From contig ML679970.1 of NCBI GenBank assembly GCA_007922225.1, forward strand, positions 42,497,323 to 42,561,322: a stretch of 64,000 nt of DNA, read 5' to 3'. Made by a program: the position numbers and the translations under genes. The notes under the pieces are model-generated. The model did not search any database, was not told the origin of the DNA, and saw only the letters and a program-made list of their open reading frames with translations. Of this stretch, positions 12,470 to 26,085 are shown in pieces. This DNA is from Emydura subglobosa (lineage: Eukaryota > Chordata > Testudines > Chelidae). Positions within the stretch are counted from its first letter, which is position 1. Each line of letters begins with the position of its first letter.

Positions 12470-14147
12470 AAACCTCAGTAGTACGCAAGGTCTTGGAAAA
12501 ATTTTTGGAAGAGAAAGTAATTAACGGTAATTGGGATAAAATTCAACCTGGCTTTACAAAAGGTAGAGCATGCCAGACCAACCTGATCTCCTTTTTTGAG
12601 ACTATAACAGTTTTTTTAGACAAAGGGAATGCAGTGGATGTAATTTACCTAGATTTCCATAAGGCATTTACTACAGTTGCACATGGGGAATTATTCTTAA
12701 ATTGGAAAAGATGAGGATTCATATGAAAATTGGAAGTTGGATAAGGAACTGGTTAAAGGGGAGACTACACTGGGTCATACTAAAAGTGAACTGTCAGGCT
12801 GGAGGGAGGTTACTAGTGGAGTTCCCCAGAGATCAGTCTTGGGACCAATCTTATTTAACCTTTTTATTACTGACCTTGGCACAAAAAGTGGAACTGTGCT
12901 AATAAAGTTTGCGGGTGATACAAAGTTGGGAGGTATTGCCAGTACAGAGAAGAATTGGGATATCCTACAGGACGATCGGAATGACCTTGTAAACTGGAGT
13001 AATAGAAATAGGATGAAATTTAATAGTGGAAAGTGCAAATTCATGCATTTAGGGACTAATAACAAGAATTTCTGTTATAATCTGGGGATGCACCATTTGG
13101 AAGTGACAGAGGAGGAGAAGGACCTGGGTGTATTGGTTGATCACAGGATGATTATGAGCTGCCAGTGTGATGTGGCCATGAAAAAAGCTAATGCAGGCCT
13201 AGGATGCATCGAACGAGATATTTCCAGTAGAAATAGGGAGGTGTTAGTACCGTTATACAAGGCACTGGTGAGACTTCATTTGGAATACTGTGTGCAGTTC
13301 TGGTCCCCCATACTTAAGAAAGATGAATTCAAACTGGAATAGAGTAGGTGCAGAAAAGGGCTACTAGGTTGATCCACGGAATGGAAAATCTGCCTCATGA
13401 GAGGAGACTCAAAGAGCTTGGCTTGTTTAGCCTAACGAAAAGAAGGCTGAGGGGAGATATGATTGCTCTCTATAAATACATCAGAGGGAGGGACAGGAAT
13501 TATTTAAGTTCAGTACGAATGTGGACACAAGAACAAATGGATATAAACTGGGCATCAGGAAGTTTAGCCTTGAAATTAGACGAAGGTTTCTAACCATCAG
13601 AGAAGTGAAGTTCTGGACTAGCCTTCCAAGGGATGCAGTGGGGGCAAAAAACCTAGCTGGCTTGAAAACTGAGCTTCATAAATGTATGGAGGGGATGGTC
13701 TGATGGCACAGCCTAGTTTGGCAATTGACTGATCTTTGATTACTGGTGGTAGATATGCCAATGGCCTGTGATGGGACATTTGATAGGATGGGTTCTGAAT
13801 TATTACAGAGAATTCTTTCTTGTGTGTCTGACTGGTGTCTGACCCACATGCTCAGAGTTTAACTGATCGCCATATTTGGGGTCAGGAAGGAATTTTCCCC
13901 CAGGGCAGATTGGCAAAGGCTATGGGGGCTTTTACCTTCCTCTGCGGCATGGGGCACAGCTCACCTGCTGGTAGATTCTCTGTACCTTAAAATCTTTAAA
14001 CCATGAATTGAGGACTTCAGTAACTCAATCATAGGTTAGGGGTCTATTACAGGAGTGGGTGGGTGAGGTTCTGTGGCCTGCATTGTGCAGGAGATCAGAC
14101 TAGATGATCAGATTGAACCCTTCTGACCTTAGAGTCTACGAGTCTAC
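12470..14147 (+). mobile_element. CR1 LINE fragment, second subfamily
   Basis: Encodes CR1-type reverse transcriptase in pieces: palm segment with QPGFTKGRACQTNLISF and VIYLDFHKAF, then SGVPQRSVLGPILFNLFITD, then the C-terminal [14 protein letters not shown] region. The catalytic box reads F-A-G-D at 12,908-12,919 instead of the usual F-A-D-D, and frameshifts occur near 12,715 and 13,345. The 3' end is CCTTAGAGTCTACGAGTCTA, a different tail from the GATTCTATGAT subfamily at 7 kb. 5'-truncated and inactive. Confidence 0.88.
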
Positions 14148-14352
14148 ATGCGGCTCAGCCACAGCTGGCCAGGGTCAGCAGCTCAGCTGCGGGGCTACCT
14201 ATCGCAATGTAGACGTTTGGGTTCAGGGACCCTGGGAGGGGGCAGGCTGCAGTCTGAGCCCACCAGACACGGTGATTTTTTCAACCCTGGAACCTGAACT
14301 AGCTGACTTCGACCAGCTGCAGGTTTTTATCCCTGGGTAGACGTACCCTGAG
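14148..14352. repeat. Possible DNA-transposon MITE remnant
   Basis: The stretch ends CTGGGTAGACGTACCCTGAG and contains an internal CAATGTAGACG, resembling the GTGTAGA...TACCC ends of MITEs elsewhere in this window (44.7 kb; 51.2 kb). It starts immediately after the CR1 tail. The left terminus is unclear. Confidence 0.35.
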
Positions 14353-14469
14353 TCTGGAATGGGCAGGGTCCACGAGGCCCTAGTGACCTTCCACACAGCT
14401 CCTCTAGGGAAGAAAAACCTTGGTAGCATCCATCTTTTCGTGATGTTTCTCTCCCTCGTGTGGTAGCAA

Positions 14470-14580
14470 GGTCTCCTGGTTAGAGCGGGGGGGGGTCAGT
14501 GTGTGTGGGTTCCATCCCAGCTCTGCCACGGACACTGGGCAAGTTCCTGAGGCTAAGTAACCCTGGGATAACAACACTCT
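14470..14580 (+). mobile_element. MIR SINE remnant
   Basis: GGGTTCCATCCCAGCTCTGC, then CACGGACACTGGGCAAGTTC and AAGTAACCC follow the MIR core in sense orientation. Diverged; interrupted by a poly-G run. Confidence 0.7.
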
Positions 14581-16003
14581 CCCTTTTAATATAGGAACAT
14601 TGGTGTATATGGGATGAGCTCTGAGTGTGAGGTGCATGAGAGGGGCAAAGTACTACTCTTACTCCCATTCTCCAGCCAGCAGCAATGGGGCATAGGCGGA
14701 TGGCATTGCCACCAGCACCGGACCCATGCCTGACGAGTGAAAGTTGCAGGGTCTAAAAGCCCACTTTCAGAATCACTCTTGTTGGGGTGTAATGAGCCAA
14801 CTTTGGAAACCACACCACGCCTCCCAATTTCAGCGCTGGTCAAACTGAAGAGAGCCTTTCAAAGGGGTAAAACTGTGATGGGCATGTTTGGTCTGAGCCA
14901 GGCCGTTTCTCCAGGAGCTGTACTCTCTGCACCCTCTCCATGAATAGATTTACAAAAGAGAGGATCCGAGGAATAGCTTTCACTGTTCTTCTGTTAGCAG
15001 AACAATCAAACATCAAAAATGGAGAAAATGTCAAGCCCCCTATTCCTGGGCACCGCTGCGTAGGTAAAAATAGCCCTTCTATGACTCGAAGGGAGAAAGT
15101 GCTTCTGATCTTTTAACGCAGAGCTCCTGCCAAATCCCTGCAGGCTTTCTGCCACTTCCATCCCCAACTGCCAGCTCCTCTTTCCCAGTAGGCCAGGCTG
15201 GAAATGACGGCTTCTGCTGTGGATTTCACAAGACAAGCTTGTCTTGTTCTTTTCTGCATAGTGTGCTCTTTGGGAATGTATTTGTTAGGGAAGGGGAGTT
15301 CTTCCTTGTGAACCCAGTATTTTCTGATAACCTGGAGAAAAACCCTTAAGTGCTGTGGCTGGGGGAGTGATCACACATTCATTATACCAAGGAAAACAAA
15401 GCAGAACAATGAGGCTGTTGTAGGCCGAAGAATGGCCGAACTATGGTAATAATCTGCATTTACCAGCCAAATGAATTTATAGGTGAACTATATGTATTAG
15501 AAATTAGATGACTCTAAAGATGCTGAGGTGTTAAGGGATAAGTATAAAACTCAATTTGTACTAACTATAGTCCCTCTAGCAGCAAAGCATTTGTACTTTT
15601 AAGCATTGAATGCCAGTACTGCAGTAGGTCCCAGAGTTTTTAGTTGCATAGTAGTTCACATTCTAGCTGTCTGCTTTCAAATGCTCGTAGGAATGTGAAA
15701 CATTCACCCTTCGCACTGAAGTTGCCCACACTTGGTGTCTCCTCAGAGAGCTGGAGTTGGGGAGCCAGTTGCTCCTGTTTTGCTCTCTCTTGTATGGCAC
15801 TGGGCATCCTGGTTCCTTTCTACGCTTCTGAATTTTCCCAAGGAGAGCAAGACTGTTTGGAGGAGCAACCTGATAATGGCTAGGGGGTGGGATGGGAACC
15901 TCTGCAGCAATGACCCCAAGAGAGGAGGGAACAAGGGTGGGCTTCTCTGCCATGAAGGCTGCTAGGCAGGGTCTCTGCTGTGATGACCTCCAGTAGGGGT
16001 TGG
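14581..16003. other. Unassigned non-coding DNA
   Basis: No gene or element recognised. Confidence 0.45.
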
Positions 16004-16090
16004 CCACTGACAGCTCCGGCTCTGGCCCAGCCCCAGCCACTGACAGCTCCGGCTCTGGCCCAGCCCCAGCCATTGACAGCACCAGCCCCA
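16004..16090. repeat. 33-bp tandem repeat
   Basis: Two identical 33-bp units (16,004-16,036 and 16,037-16,069) beginning CCACTGACAGCTCCGGCTCT, then a diverged partial third copy. The identity of the first two units suggests recent expansion. Confidence 0.9.
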
Positions 16091-16805
16091 GCTGCAACCT
16101 CTGTCGGCCCCAGCCACTAACAGGTTCGGCCCTGGCTGCTGCAGCCAGGGGCTGAAGCCAAAGAAGTCACAAAGATCCCTTAAAGTCATGGAATCCATTA
16201 CCTCGGTGATGAAATCTTAGCTTTAACGATAACTAGTAGTGTCCTAACAAGTCTTTCCCATGCTGAGTTTCTCCGAGTGGCTGATTGAAGGTGTGCTGTG
16301 GAAGCACAGAGGGCTTCAGTGCCAGTGTTCGTGCAGTCTTTGCTAGCAGTAAGCTGGGTTGGTTTTCATCTTTTTGACCCCTGATATGGTTGCTTTACCT
16401 GCTCCTGCTTCTTTCATCCCCACTGCAAGCTAAAGGACTCAGCAGGGTTTCTGTGTCAGAGGCTTATGAGGTGTGTGGCTCTTCTCCAAAGCCAATAGAT
16501 GTGGGGCTTTCCACAAGACAGGAACATTGCATAAAGAGGTCTAGAGCTATATGTTTTTGCTGGAGAGCTTGTCAGCTTGTGAGCGTTCAGGTTAGCACCA
16601 GCACACACAGCAATGCTGCAGAGAAATGCTGAGGCAGGACAGCCTGAGCTGGAAGCAGTGAATTCTTCTCCTCTCTAAAGCCCTAAGAAGATACGTTATT
16701 CATAGCAGATCTGTTGTGCTTATTAGGAGCATCACCCTTCATAGTACTTCAAATGCCATTTATTTTATATACTTTAAGCAGCTCTGGGTGTGATATACCT
16801 GGACT

Positions 16806-17000
16806 AGTGCTGTAGCCGTGTTGGTCCCAGGATATTAGAGAGACAAGGTGGGTGAAAGAATATCTTTGATTGGACCAGCTTCTTCCTCAGATATGAGGAA
16901 AAGATGTGTGTAGCTCAAAAGCTTGTCTCTCTCTCTGTCTCACCAACAGAAGTGGGTCCAGTAGAGGATATTACTTCACCCACCTTGTCTCTCAAACACC
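16806..17000. repeat. Foldback interspersed repeat with 18-bp perfect arms
   Basis: GAGAGACAAGGTGGGTGA at 16,838-16,855 has its exact reverse complement at 16,976-16,993. The outer edge carries TGTAGCCGTGTTGGTCC, related to the leader next to the PLE tails at 43.2 kb. An internal AGCTCAAAAGCTTGTCTCTC block also appears in many sauropsid repeats. Probably a PLE-tail-related repeat rather than a transposase-mobilised MITE. Confidence 0.6.
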
Positions 17001-19530
17001 TGGATACTATTATTCTATTTATGTATTGCCACAGCTGTGCGTTGGGTTTACAGGTAAAGGAAAACACTGCTACCTCAGCTGGGGCTCCTGGATGGAGGAA
17101 ATTTTAAGAGGCTTGAAGGAGAACAAGATGGAGCCTGTCTGAGTGGCTTGGAAAAGGGATTCTGGCATGGAAAATCGCCTGGGAATGAGGCTGGGGACAG
17201 GAAGAGGGAAGTCCCGGATTTGGGTTGGGCTGAGCAAAGTGGATGCCGTGGGTAACCAACGCTAGTTTCTCATCTGATGAAGAACAGTGATAGATGGGAT
17301 ATTTAGTCCAGCTGGGAAGGGAGCTAGTTGGGATGTAGCTGCAATAGGTATAAGTGAAATCTGATCGTTCCTTCCTTTATGCCAGCACAAGAGGTCATTC
17401 AAGGAAATCAATACCTGGTAAATTTAGAACAAATGCATCTTTCCCCAGCTGCTAGGCAGCCTTGTGGAGTTTGCAGCAGCAGGAGGTCACTGAGTTAAAT
17501 ACTCAGGCTGAATGATGACATTTTATAGCCATACGTGCGAAGAGAAGGCTAATCAGCTCATGATTCAGTGCCTGCCAGGGTTTCAGGAGGAATTCCCCAC
17601 CAATGCACCTTGTTCATTATGGGGACCAGCAGGGCGGGTGTCAGAGCAGCCGAAGAGGCAGCTCACAGGAGGCCTAGTTTGTGCAAATGAAATAGACCCT
17701 GTCTGCGGCCTCATGCACATTTTACAGCGGTTTTGAGCAGCTAAAATAACCCCATTGAGACCCATTTTCAAGCCATTTCCATGTGGCTTAAATCCTCACA
17801 CACCAAAACCAGAACCATTTCTGACCCCAAAACAATAGACAGTACAGCTCTTCTGTCTGTGAAGCTCCCAGTCCTAGCTGTACATCGCAGCCTGACTCAG
17901 CCTCTCCTAGCAGCATGATGGACACCAGGAGCTCATGGCTGCGGGGCCATTTCAGGGGGGCCCTGTGCACCTATCACAGTTTTCCCTTTTCTCTGAAGCG
18001 GCATATCCCGGCCACTGCTGCGGATGGGATGGTGCTGGTCTGATGTGCTGAGCACTACTGTAGTGAGTCCTCGGTTTTGGGTGGGGTACCAGGTGGGGTA
18101 CAGGGCTGCTGGGACTCCATCATCAGCTGGACATGCAGAGATGTCACTCTCACCGTGGGTGCTTTGAGAAATGACTACTCCTTGGTGTTTTCACCTGGGC
18201 TGCAGAGAACGTGGGAGGCTTGGACAACAGTGGCTTCTGGGAGCAATGTTCTGTGTCCAGCAAGGAGGTGATGGCAATTACAAGTCCTTGTATACACAGC
18301 AGTGAGGAAACTCGGTGCAAAAGGGTTGTCTTAATTCTGTAATCACAACCAATGCATGATGTGGAGGCCTGGGGATGACTGTTCCCCGGGATTCAAGGTG
18401 CTCACACCTGCAAGCTAAGGCCAGGGCACTACAGGTTATTAAAATAAATCTCTGTCGTACTGGAACACGGGTTCCTTACTGGTTGTGAGAAGCTCCACCT
18501 AACGCGTTCCTGCCACCTCTGGCACTTAAAGACAGTACAGGACACCTCGACTGGGAGGGTACCTCTGCTCTGCAACAAGTTCTCGTCAGGCCTCCCTGTG
18601 GCCAGCTGGATCCTGTGGTTCATGTTTTATATTGTGGCTGCCCTGAGTGCAGCTTCAGATTAGGCCTGGGGCTGAGCAGATAGGCCCATTGTGCCTCTCT
18701 GGAAAACGAGCACAGTGTATGCAGCCCTAGCCATGACTGCTGGACTACCTGCAGAAGGTCTCTGGGGCTCATCTCCTAGAGCGGTTACAGTTCCTGAGCT
18801 CACTGGCTGCAGGCTGTATGGTCAGTGCCAGCTTTGGGAGGGTTGCTCTTGGGTGGATCGATATATTTAGGTGTCGTGGTACCCAGTGGAGTGTCTTTGC
18901 ACAGTCAGCCACTTGGAACTGTGGGCTGTTGGGAGCCCTCCCTGTCCAGCCCTCAAATTCTTACCCACAATAAAACAGCAGGGGTGCAAGGTGGCATCGG
19001 TTGGTCACCCTCAAAAGCCATGAGCATAGTTCCCTGGGCGTAGACCCACCTGCTGCATGTCCGACTGGAGAGAAGGAGAATGTCCAGGCCAATCAGCTGA
19101 GCAACCAGGATTTAATGTTCAGGGATTGGCCCCTGAGATCACAGATTGGACAGTCCATTTGCCAAGCCTTCTGCGGTGGCTCAAGTGCATGATTATCAAT
19201 CTCAGGGCATAATTGTGAGTGGGCAGGGCACCTACCCCAAGTTGATTGCTTAGATTTCACCAAGTTATCAAGTGTACCCTCCTAAGGGACTGTAACAGCC
19301 TTAACATGGAGCCATCGACAGACCCTTTAGGTACTCCAATCTATCTCACTACCCAGGTGAGCCTGCCTTTGTGATAGATGATCCCTCACACCAAGAACCA
19401 TAGCAATATTCAGGTTACTCCCAGCCCCAAAGGGCCCAGTGTGAAGATATGCAGAACCTCTGGGATACTGCCTGGGAGCTGGGATACCAGTGAGCCCTCT
19501 GTCTGACCAGCTTGGGCTCCCTCTCACACT
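17001..19530. other. Unassigned non-coding DNA
   Basis: No gene or recognisable element seen on either strand. Confidence 0.4.
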
Positions 19531-20553
19531 TGTGACAGGCTACAAATCCTTGGCAGATATTGCTCTTACACAGCCCTCCACAGGCAGGGACCACACCTAG
19601 CTTAGTTCAATGAATGCTTTCCAGCCACTTACGTATCTACAACAAAGAAACTCCAGCTGGCTCCCTCAGCTCAGGTCCACAGGACACACCATCTACCCTG
19701 GTCAAAAAGCCTGACCAGTGGAGATTATTATCCAGTTCACCTTTCCCTCAAAGTGGAAGGAACATGCACCAGCTTTTGTTATTGAGCAGTTTGTCTAAAC
19801 ACTTCACTCAAAGACACACTGGTTCAGATAAAACATTAAACAAGTTTATTAACTACAGAAAAATAGATTTTAAGTGATTATAAGTGGCAAGTATAAAGAG
19901 ATTAAAAGAAGTTACCAAATGAAATAAACATAAGGTTGCAGTCCAAGTTCTACACGCTAACAAGCTCTTGAATGAACAATGTCTCACCCTTGTTAGCTGG
20001 AACAGTTTCCTAAATATAGTCTGGGCAAACTTCCCTGCCTGGGACTCCCCTCCCCCCTTTCAAAGTCCTTTTGTCTTCCAGACGACCCTTCAGTTGAATG
20101 GGAGTGGAGCCCCGTGATGATGTCACTCCCCTTCTTTTATAGTCCATTCTAGCTTACTAGAACAGTCCATGCATGTAACGTGGGGCTGTTCCCTATTGGT
20201 CAATCAGTATCCCATTGTGTATATACTTTCTTGGTGAAGTCTCCAGGGGTGGGAGTTGAGAGAGCAGATCCTCCTTCATGGGCCTTTAGCATGTCTGGCC
20301 ACTTCCTTGTTGTACCTGACAGTCTGGTTTAGGTGGTTCCCACCTCACAACATGTTCTAGTAGAATTTACAGTATTTTATAGCTTCCCATATTTTGGTAG
20401 CACATACAATCCAACAGGATATTAATGTTTAGCAGATCAAGACTTTTAAAATAATACCAGACAAGATGTACCTTATACAGAACATATCATAATTATATGA
20501 CATTGATGAATACAGAGTTTTTGGGGTGTTGTTTTCTGACACAGGGTATTACA
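19531..20553 (-). mobile_element. Solo LTR-like element, copy B
   Basis: On the minus strand it runs from TGTAAT (20,553) to GTCACA (19,531). It matches copy A over most of its length, including AAACAAGTTTATTAACTACA, the AGTGATTATAAG block and the ATTGGTCAATCAGTATCCCA block. It keeps about 220 bp near 19,545-19,760 that A lacks. No internal coding region adjoins. Target duplications are not evident. Confidence 0.6.
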
Positions 20554-21205
20554 CCTGTTACCACCCCAGATCAACTGCACCTTAGATCTCACCCCAAAGA
20601 CAACACTTGTAAATTCTATGCAGATTTATTCATAGGAAAGAGAAACAAGAGAGTTACTTACAATGTTAAAGCAGGTAAACATATATACACAAATGAGTTT
20701 CAATCTTAAATTTCAAATGTTCATAGAAGCTTCTATCAGCAGCAAACGCTATATGTCCTTTAGGGCTAACAAAAGCTAAGCACTGGGGATCCCTTACTTA
20801 TGCCTGGAAACCATGCCCTGCAGAGTCCAAACAACACAGATATTCTCAGTTCCTTCTGTTTGGGGTTTGTATTCCCCTCCTGCCATGTGCTCAGGGCTGC
20901 AATCTCAGCTGATGGGAGGAATTCACTTACATGACCCATTTTCATGGTGGAAGAGCAGAGCAACAAACATCTTTTGTCCTCTTTAATGTTCCACAATAGT
21001 CCATCTGAGGTTGATGGGCTTTCCCTGTTCGGCAAGACATAATACCTTTTGTTAATGTCTCTCTCCTGTCTGGTGATTTACACAGTTATAGAGGTGTACA
21101 CCACAAATGCTTAAATATTGCCTTACAATATACAAATGCTTATAAATGAGATTAATGGAGGCAGCAACTCCCAAGCATTCAATAAAATCTAAACCAGTTT
21201 GGCTT
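20554..21205. other. Unassigned, possibly another LTR or repeat
   Basis: Begins directly at the edge of LTR B with TTACCACCCCAGATCAACTG and contains GCAGATTTATTCATAGGAAA, in the style of an antisense LTR of another family. Its ends cannot be defined. No coding sequence recognised. Confidence 0.3.
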
Positions 21206-21293
21206 ATCTCTGTGTTAGTATTGTTAAAATAGGTTATAGGATTATACATTCTTATAACCCTAATACCTATTTTAACAATACTAACACAGAGAT
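21206..21293. repeat. Long palindrome: 28-bp perfect arms
   Basis: The left arm 21,206-21,233 (ATCTCTGTGTTAGTATTGTT plus AAAATAGG) is the exact reverse complement of 21,266-21,293. The 32-bp spacer contains TTATAGG and CTTATAA, so the symmetry continues inward with a small insertion. RNA or single-stranded DNA from here would form a long hairpin. Confidence 0.95.
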
Positions 21294-24200
21294 GATCCAA
21301 ACTTGTTCCAGCTAGGTATTTGTCAGGGTTCAGCGAAGACATGGGGATCCTGACATGAGCTGGCACTTGGTCTGCCAGCATCACACCATTCACGATGACT
21401 TTGATAATCTGAAAGTGCACTGGCTCTCTGCCAGATGAATGATCTAACTGTGTGTGTGTGGGGAGGGGAGGAGGCATTGAACCAGAGCCTTCCTTCCATT
21501 GGCTATGTGCTAGGATGATTTCTTCCAGGGAGAGAGGCCAGATACCTCTTTCCCTGCCCTCCCTACCATTTCAATGACTCACAAAGAGAGTGGAGGCCAT
21601 TTTATTAGGTCTTCTCTCTTCCAGGCCTGGTCCTCCAGTCTGCTGAAACTGAATATGGGGTACTTCTGGTGACACTTCCAGTACACCTCAAGGTGAACCT
21701 TCTCATACAAGGCACTTATCCAGTTCAAGGTTAACCTCATGATCTGGCGCTACTTCATCAGTGGAAGCTTCTTACTCCAGGTTGCCAGCTACTGACGGGA
21801 TGTCCTGCAACATGGATGTCTTTATTTTACAGGGTTTAAAGGATCTAGGGATTAGCTTCCTAAAAGTGCAGATAGCAGCCCTCTTGATTGCTAGGCCCAG
21901 TGGCAAGCTGTGTGCTAGAAGCACACTTTACACATTACTGCTACATTTCCCAACCCTGCTGAGCAGGCCTCTTTTCAGAAACATTGCAGCATTGCCAGCT
22001 CTCGCGATTTTATCATGCGTCTTGTGATATTTGATGGGGGTGCTTACAGCCCCAGCTCCTGGAGTTGGGTGAGCATGGGAGAACCTCAGCTTTCATTCTT
22101 TTTAAGAAGGATGTTTCTAACCCTCATGGCAGCAGAGAAAAGCTTGGAAACATGACCTGAATGCAGTCTAGAGGTTCTGAAACCAGAGGCAAATACAAAG
22201 AAACCATTTAAAAAACAGATCTCATTTTTAAGCCAACCCTTTGATTTTATGCAGCTGGACTCATGACTGTTGAACACCTGAAGCTGGCAATGTGACATTG
22301 CCCTTCAGTGGGACTCTTCGCTGAGCACTGGGCCTCGCTCTTTGAAAGTTTCCTTTCAGTTACTCACTCAGAAGGTTATTTTTTGTTGCAGTTGCTTCAG
22401 CTTGGAGAGGAAGGATTTGCAATCCCTAAGCCTGCCATTTGTTTATAGATAGAGCTGCTTGCTGTCTTTCCTGAGATTTTTTAGGAAAGGCTAATTTGGA
22501 ACTCCATGTCTCAGCCTCTCTCCCTGCCTGCTCACATCCAGTCCGCAATCTACAGGTGTCAAAAGTGGGCCTTAGTTTTATCTGAACTCTGTGCAGCAAT
22601 TTGAGAAGCCTGAGAACCATTTCCTTGCTCCCATATTTACAGAACTTGCAGACTCTGCTTTTTCTCTTCAGTTAGTGGCCAAGGTTTTCAGCAGGTGGGT
22701 GATCAGCGTCTTCTGAAACCCAGCCACTTTCAGGTGCTTGAGGATGGGTTCCTGCAAAATTGAGGCACCCAGAACCACAAGTCACTTTTGAAAATCTTGG
22801 TCAGTGAATTTGTAGCACTGGAATATCATGAAGGAGGGCATCCTTCACTCTTACCATCAAAAGACGTTCAGCTAGACCCGTTGCCTTCTCCTGGGATAGA
22901 AAGGCTAAAGAGTCAGCCAGCAGTCTTTGGTGTAATCCTCACTAGTTCATTGCATTTACACTCTGGACCTGTTTTCTATGTCTAGGCTGGATGTTGGTTG
23001 GTAGGTGCTTCAGTGGGAAGGTGCTGCAAACACATCCAGCAGATGCTGAGGAAGGCTGTCCTAGTCATGGGAAGAAATGAAGCATGAGAAAGAGAAGTTT
23101 CTTACCGGTGATGAGTTTTATCAGATTTTTCCTCTTCCCATAGCCTTCTTCCTTCCCTTTCATCCCCATTGTCTGCTCCTGTGGCTGGATCTGAGATGTG
23201 TGTTTTCCTGCTTTTGAATTGAACTGAGCAAGAAGTGGGTGGGCAAGACTATCTATACCCCCTGTGACTGGCAGTCTCCAGTCGCCTTTTTACTGCCTCC
23301 TGGCTGGAGCTGTAATGCTCATTGTTACATCTGTTCTTTCTGGTTGGATGAAGCAAGATGACGCCAGCAGGAAAAACATCATCCTGGTAAGTACATTTTA
23401 GCATCACAGACCCTTCCCATCCCCCTCTTAGATGCTGTTAATTTGGAGCACGTTTTATTTCTACTGATACCAGGAGACTAGTGCCCTGCAGGGAGGGCAA
23501 GTGGCCTTACAGAAATCACAGGGGCTGAAACCTTGTCTATATGGCTAGAGCCCTTTACACAGTGTAAGTCACACTTAGCAGCACTAACCTGTTCTGGTTC
23601 TAGGGGAGACAGTTAAAACAAAGCTAGTGCGGGTCTATACCTTAGCAGGATGTTAGTGGGGAGTCAAGTCTACATAGATAAGAAGCATTGGGAGTGTTGG
23701 AAAGAGGGTAGGTCAGAGGACAGAGCACTGGGAACAGAGAGCACTGTAACCAAACTAAAGGTTTGAAGAGGTTTTCTTTGGTGCTGTAGTCTTTGTTACA
23801 GTCTCAATCAACCAGGCTTGGACCATAAGGCTGGCAATAGTTCGTCAGATCATTGATCTATCTAGACTGGTGTGTTTGAAATGAGGACACCATGCTGTAG
23901 GGATACGAGCAATAACCCCATACTCAGTTACTATCACGCTGCCTCATTGTGGGTATTTGAGCTAACAAAATCTAACAGAGTCTCTAGGAAGCAGACAGGT
24001 TAGCTGCATGTTTGGAAGTTTTCCTCACCATTCCTTTGTTCATACATACAGGACATGCTGACTGTAAGGCACGTAACTCCAGTTTTGAAGCAACTGTCAC
24101 AAAGTACTTTGAGGAAATATTGCAAAACACCAACAGAGAGGATTTCTTTGCTACCAAAATAATCTCAAACAAAATGCACACAACTAAGAGCTGTGGAAAT

Positions 24201-24984
24201 GTGCTTCTAAACCTGTCCTCAGGGAATCTTCAGCCATTTCCCAAACCACCAAAGATTGCACTGATGCAAGCCTGACTGTTCCCAAGTGCACGGAAGATGC
24301 TGGGTCAATAATTTGTCTAGTTATGCAAATAGGTATGTGCAGTTTGCTGAATACCCACAGCATTCTGGCTACATCCTTTAACGTATGCCATATTTGGGGA
24401 TCCATCTAATTTTACAGATTAGCAGGGCACATTTATTTGTCTACTTTCTTTCAACACCTCTCCTCAGTCTTCATGTCCCTCTATTTGTTTCCATCTTCCA
24501 TAATCAGAGCAGAAACAATACTGTTAGGAAGCATTTTGCTTTTCCAATGAACAGGGCAGTCTTTCAGGGCTGGAAATAGCAAAGGGCTCTAAGCACATGC
24601 ATTTTCTAAAAATAGTCCCTGGCTGGAAGAAGCTGTTGTTCCTCATTATACCCATTGTCTTAGCTCTGGATGGGTGGCATGTACGGGTAGTTAAGACGAT
24701 GGTGATTGTCAAAGACACTGTTTCATTAGATTCTGTTGCAGAGCAAAGCAAGGTGGTAATGCCTCCTCAACTCTGTGTGTCTCCTGTGAAATTGCTATTC
24801 AAGACCTCTCATTAGTCCAGACTGTTATCCTGCAATGGCTTTCTAAAGCCCTGTGTGGAGCATGGGATTGGATAGTTCCAACTGGGTCTCTCACTATTAT
24901 TTTCATGCTGTAAAATGTTGCCACTGCAGATTAACAGAACAGTATTTGTGAGGAAAACTCACCCAAGACACTTGGAGAAAGAAG
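21294..24984. other. Unassigned non-coding DNA
   Basis: No gene recognised. Only a short (TG)n at about 21,450. Open frames are short and lack motifs. Confidence 0.4.
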
Positions 24985-25736
24985 CTGTGTGTAACGTTCC
25001 CCTCCACAATCTGGACCGGTATATCGCTGTGTCACCCCAATACCCCACTCCTGGAGCCAGCCTTGCACTTGCCCTGTTGTGTGAACCCCCATTAATGGGT
25101 CAGTTCACTCATAACCTCTTGCAGATAAGCGGCTCCTATTATAGTGAGTGAGTGCGTCCGGCCAGTCACTCAAGGGATTATGTGATGGTGTGATCCCCAG
25201 CCAACATCCCCACTCCTAGATGCAACCCTAGGAACGGCTGTCTTACAGAGTTCAGTGCTGCCGTCTGGACTCTGCAAGCTCATTGGCTAGTCACTTTATC
25301 AAAGAAATTGCTATGCATCAACTCTGTCACTCTAAATGAAGTCTCTACACACTTTCTAACCACATGCACTGCTTTAGATAAAACAAACAATTAAGTTTTA
25401 TTAAGTACAGAAAGATTTTAAGCGATTATAAGCCAGGATAGTATGAGTCAGATTGATCAGGAAGAAAATAGAGGAAATCGCATTCTGAACTAAACTTAAA
25501 ATTTCAGTAGCTTTTCTGTCTTTGATATTATCTTATCACAGGCAGGCTGAGCTGATTCCTTCGGCAACTCCTCCTTCCCAGCCCCCTGTGAGCAGTCTCT
25601 CAGTTGTTTGTTGTTGCTTCGTACATAGATTCCAAGGGAGAGCTCTAGAGACAAAATGCCTCTGCCTTTAACATGTTTGCTCGTCACCCCCTGGGGTCAG
25701 GAGATTGGCCATGTCTGGCAATGGGCATGGTTCTAG

Positions 25737-25763
25737 CTTCGAGTGATTGCTCATATCCATTCC
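25737..25763 (+). repeat. DIRS left terminal 27-bp repeat
   Basis: Starts CTTCGAGTGATTGCTC and ends CATATCCATTCC. The exact reverse complement is at 31,951-31,977, next to the end of the recombinase gene. In DIRS elements such terminal and internal complementary sequences serve in circular replication. Confidence 0.92.
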
Positions 25764-26085
25764 AATATAGGTGAGTGCACGCCCCGTGCACTGGTTCCCA
25801 GAACTTTTTTGCCTCTAGCAAGCCCTGTAGGGCCGGCTCTGGCGCCCCCTGGAGTGCCGCGCTCATGTCGCGGTATATCAGGCGCCACCGGTCCTGAGGG
25901 CCCTCAGTTCCTTCTTTCCATCTGTTGACGGTAGCTGGAACGTCTGCCCCTTGCTCTTCAGCCAGCAGCAATCCCTGTTTTTCTACTTGTTGTTACAGTT
26001 GAGTTAAGTATAGTAGTTAAGTAATTAGTGAAGTAGTTAGAGTAGTACAATAGATAGTTTGCCCTTCGGGGCTTAAGGTTGAGCC

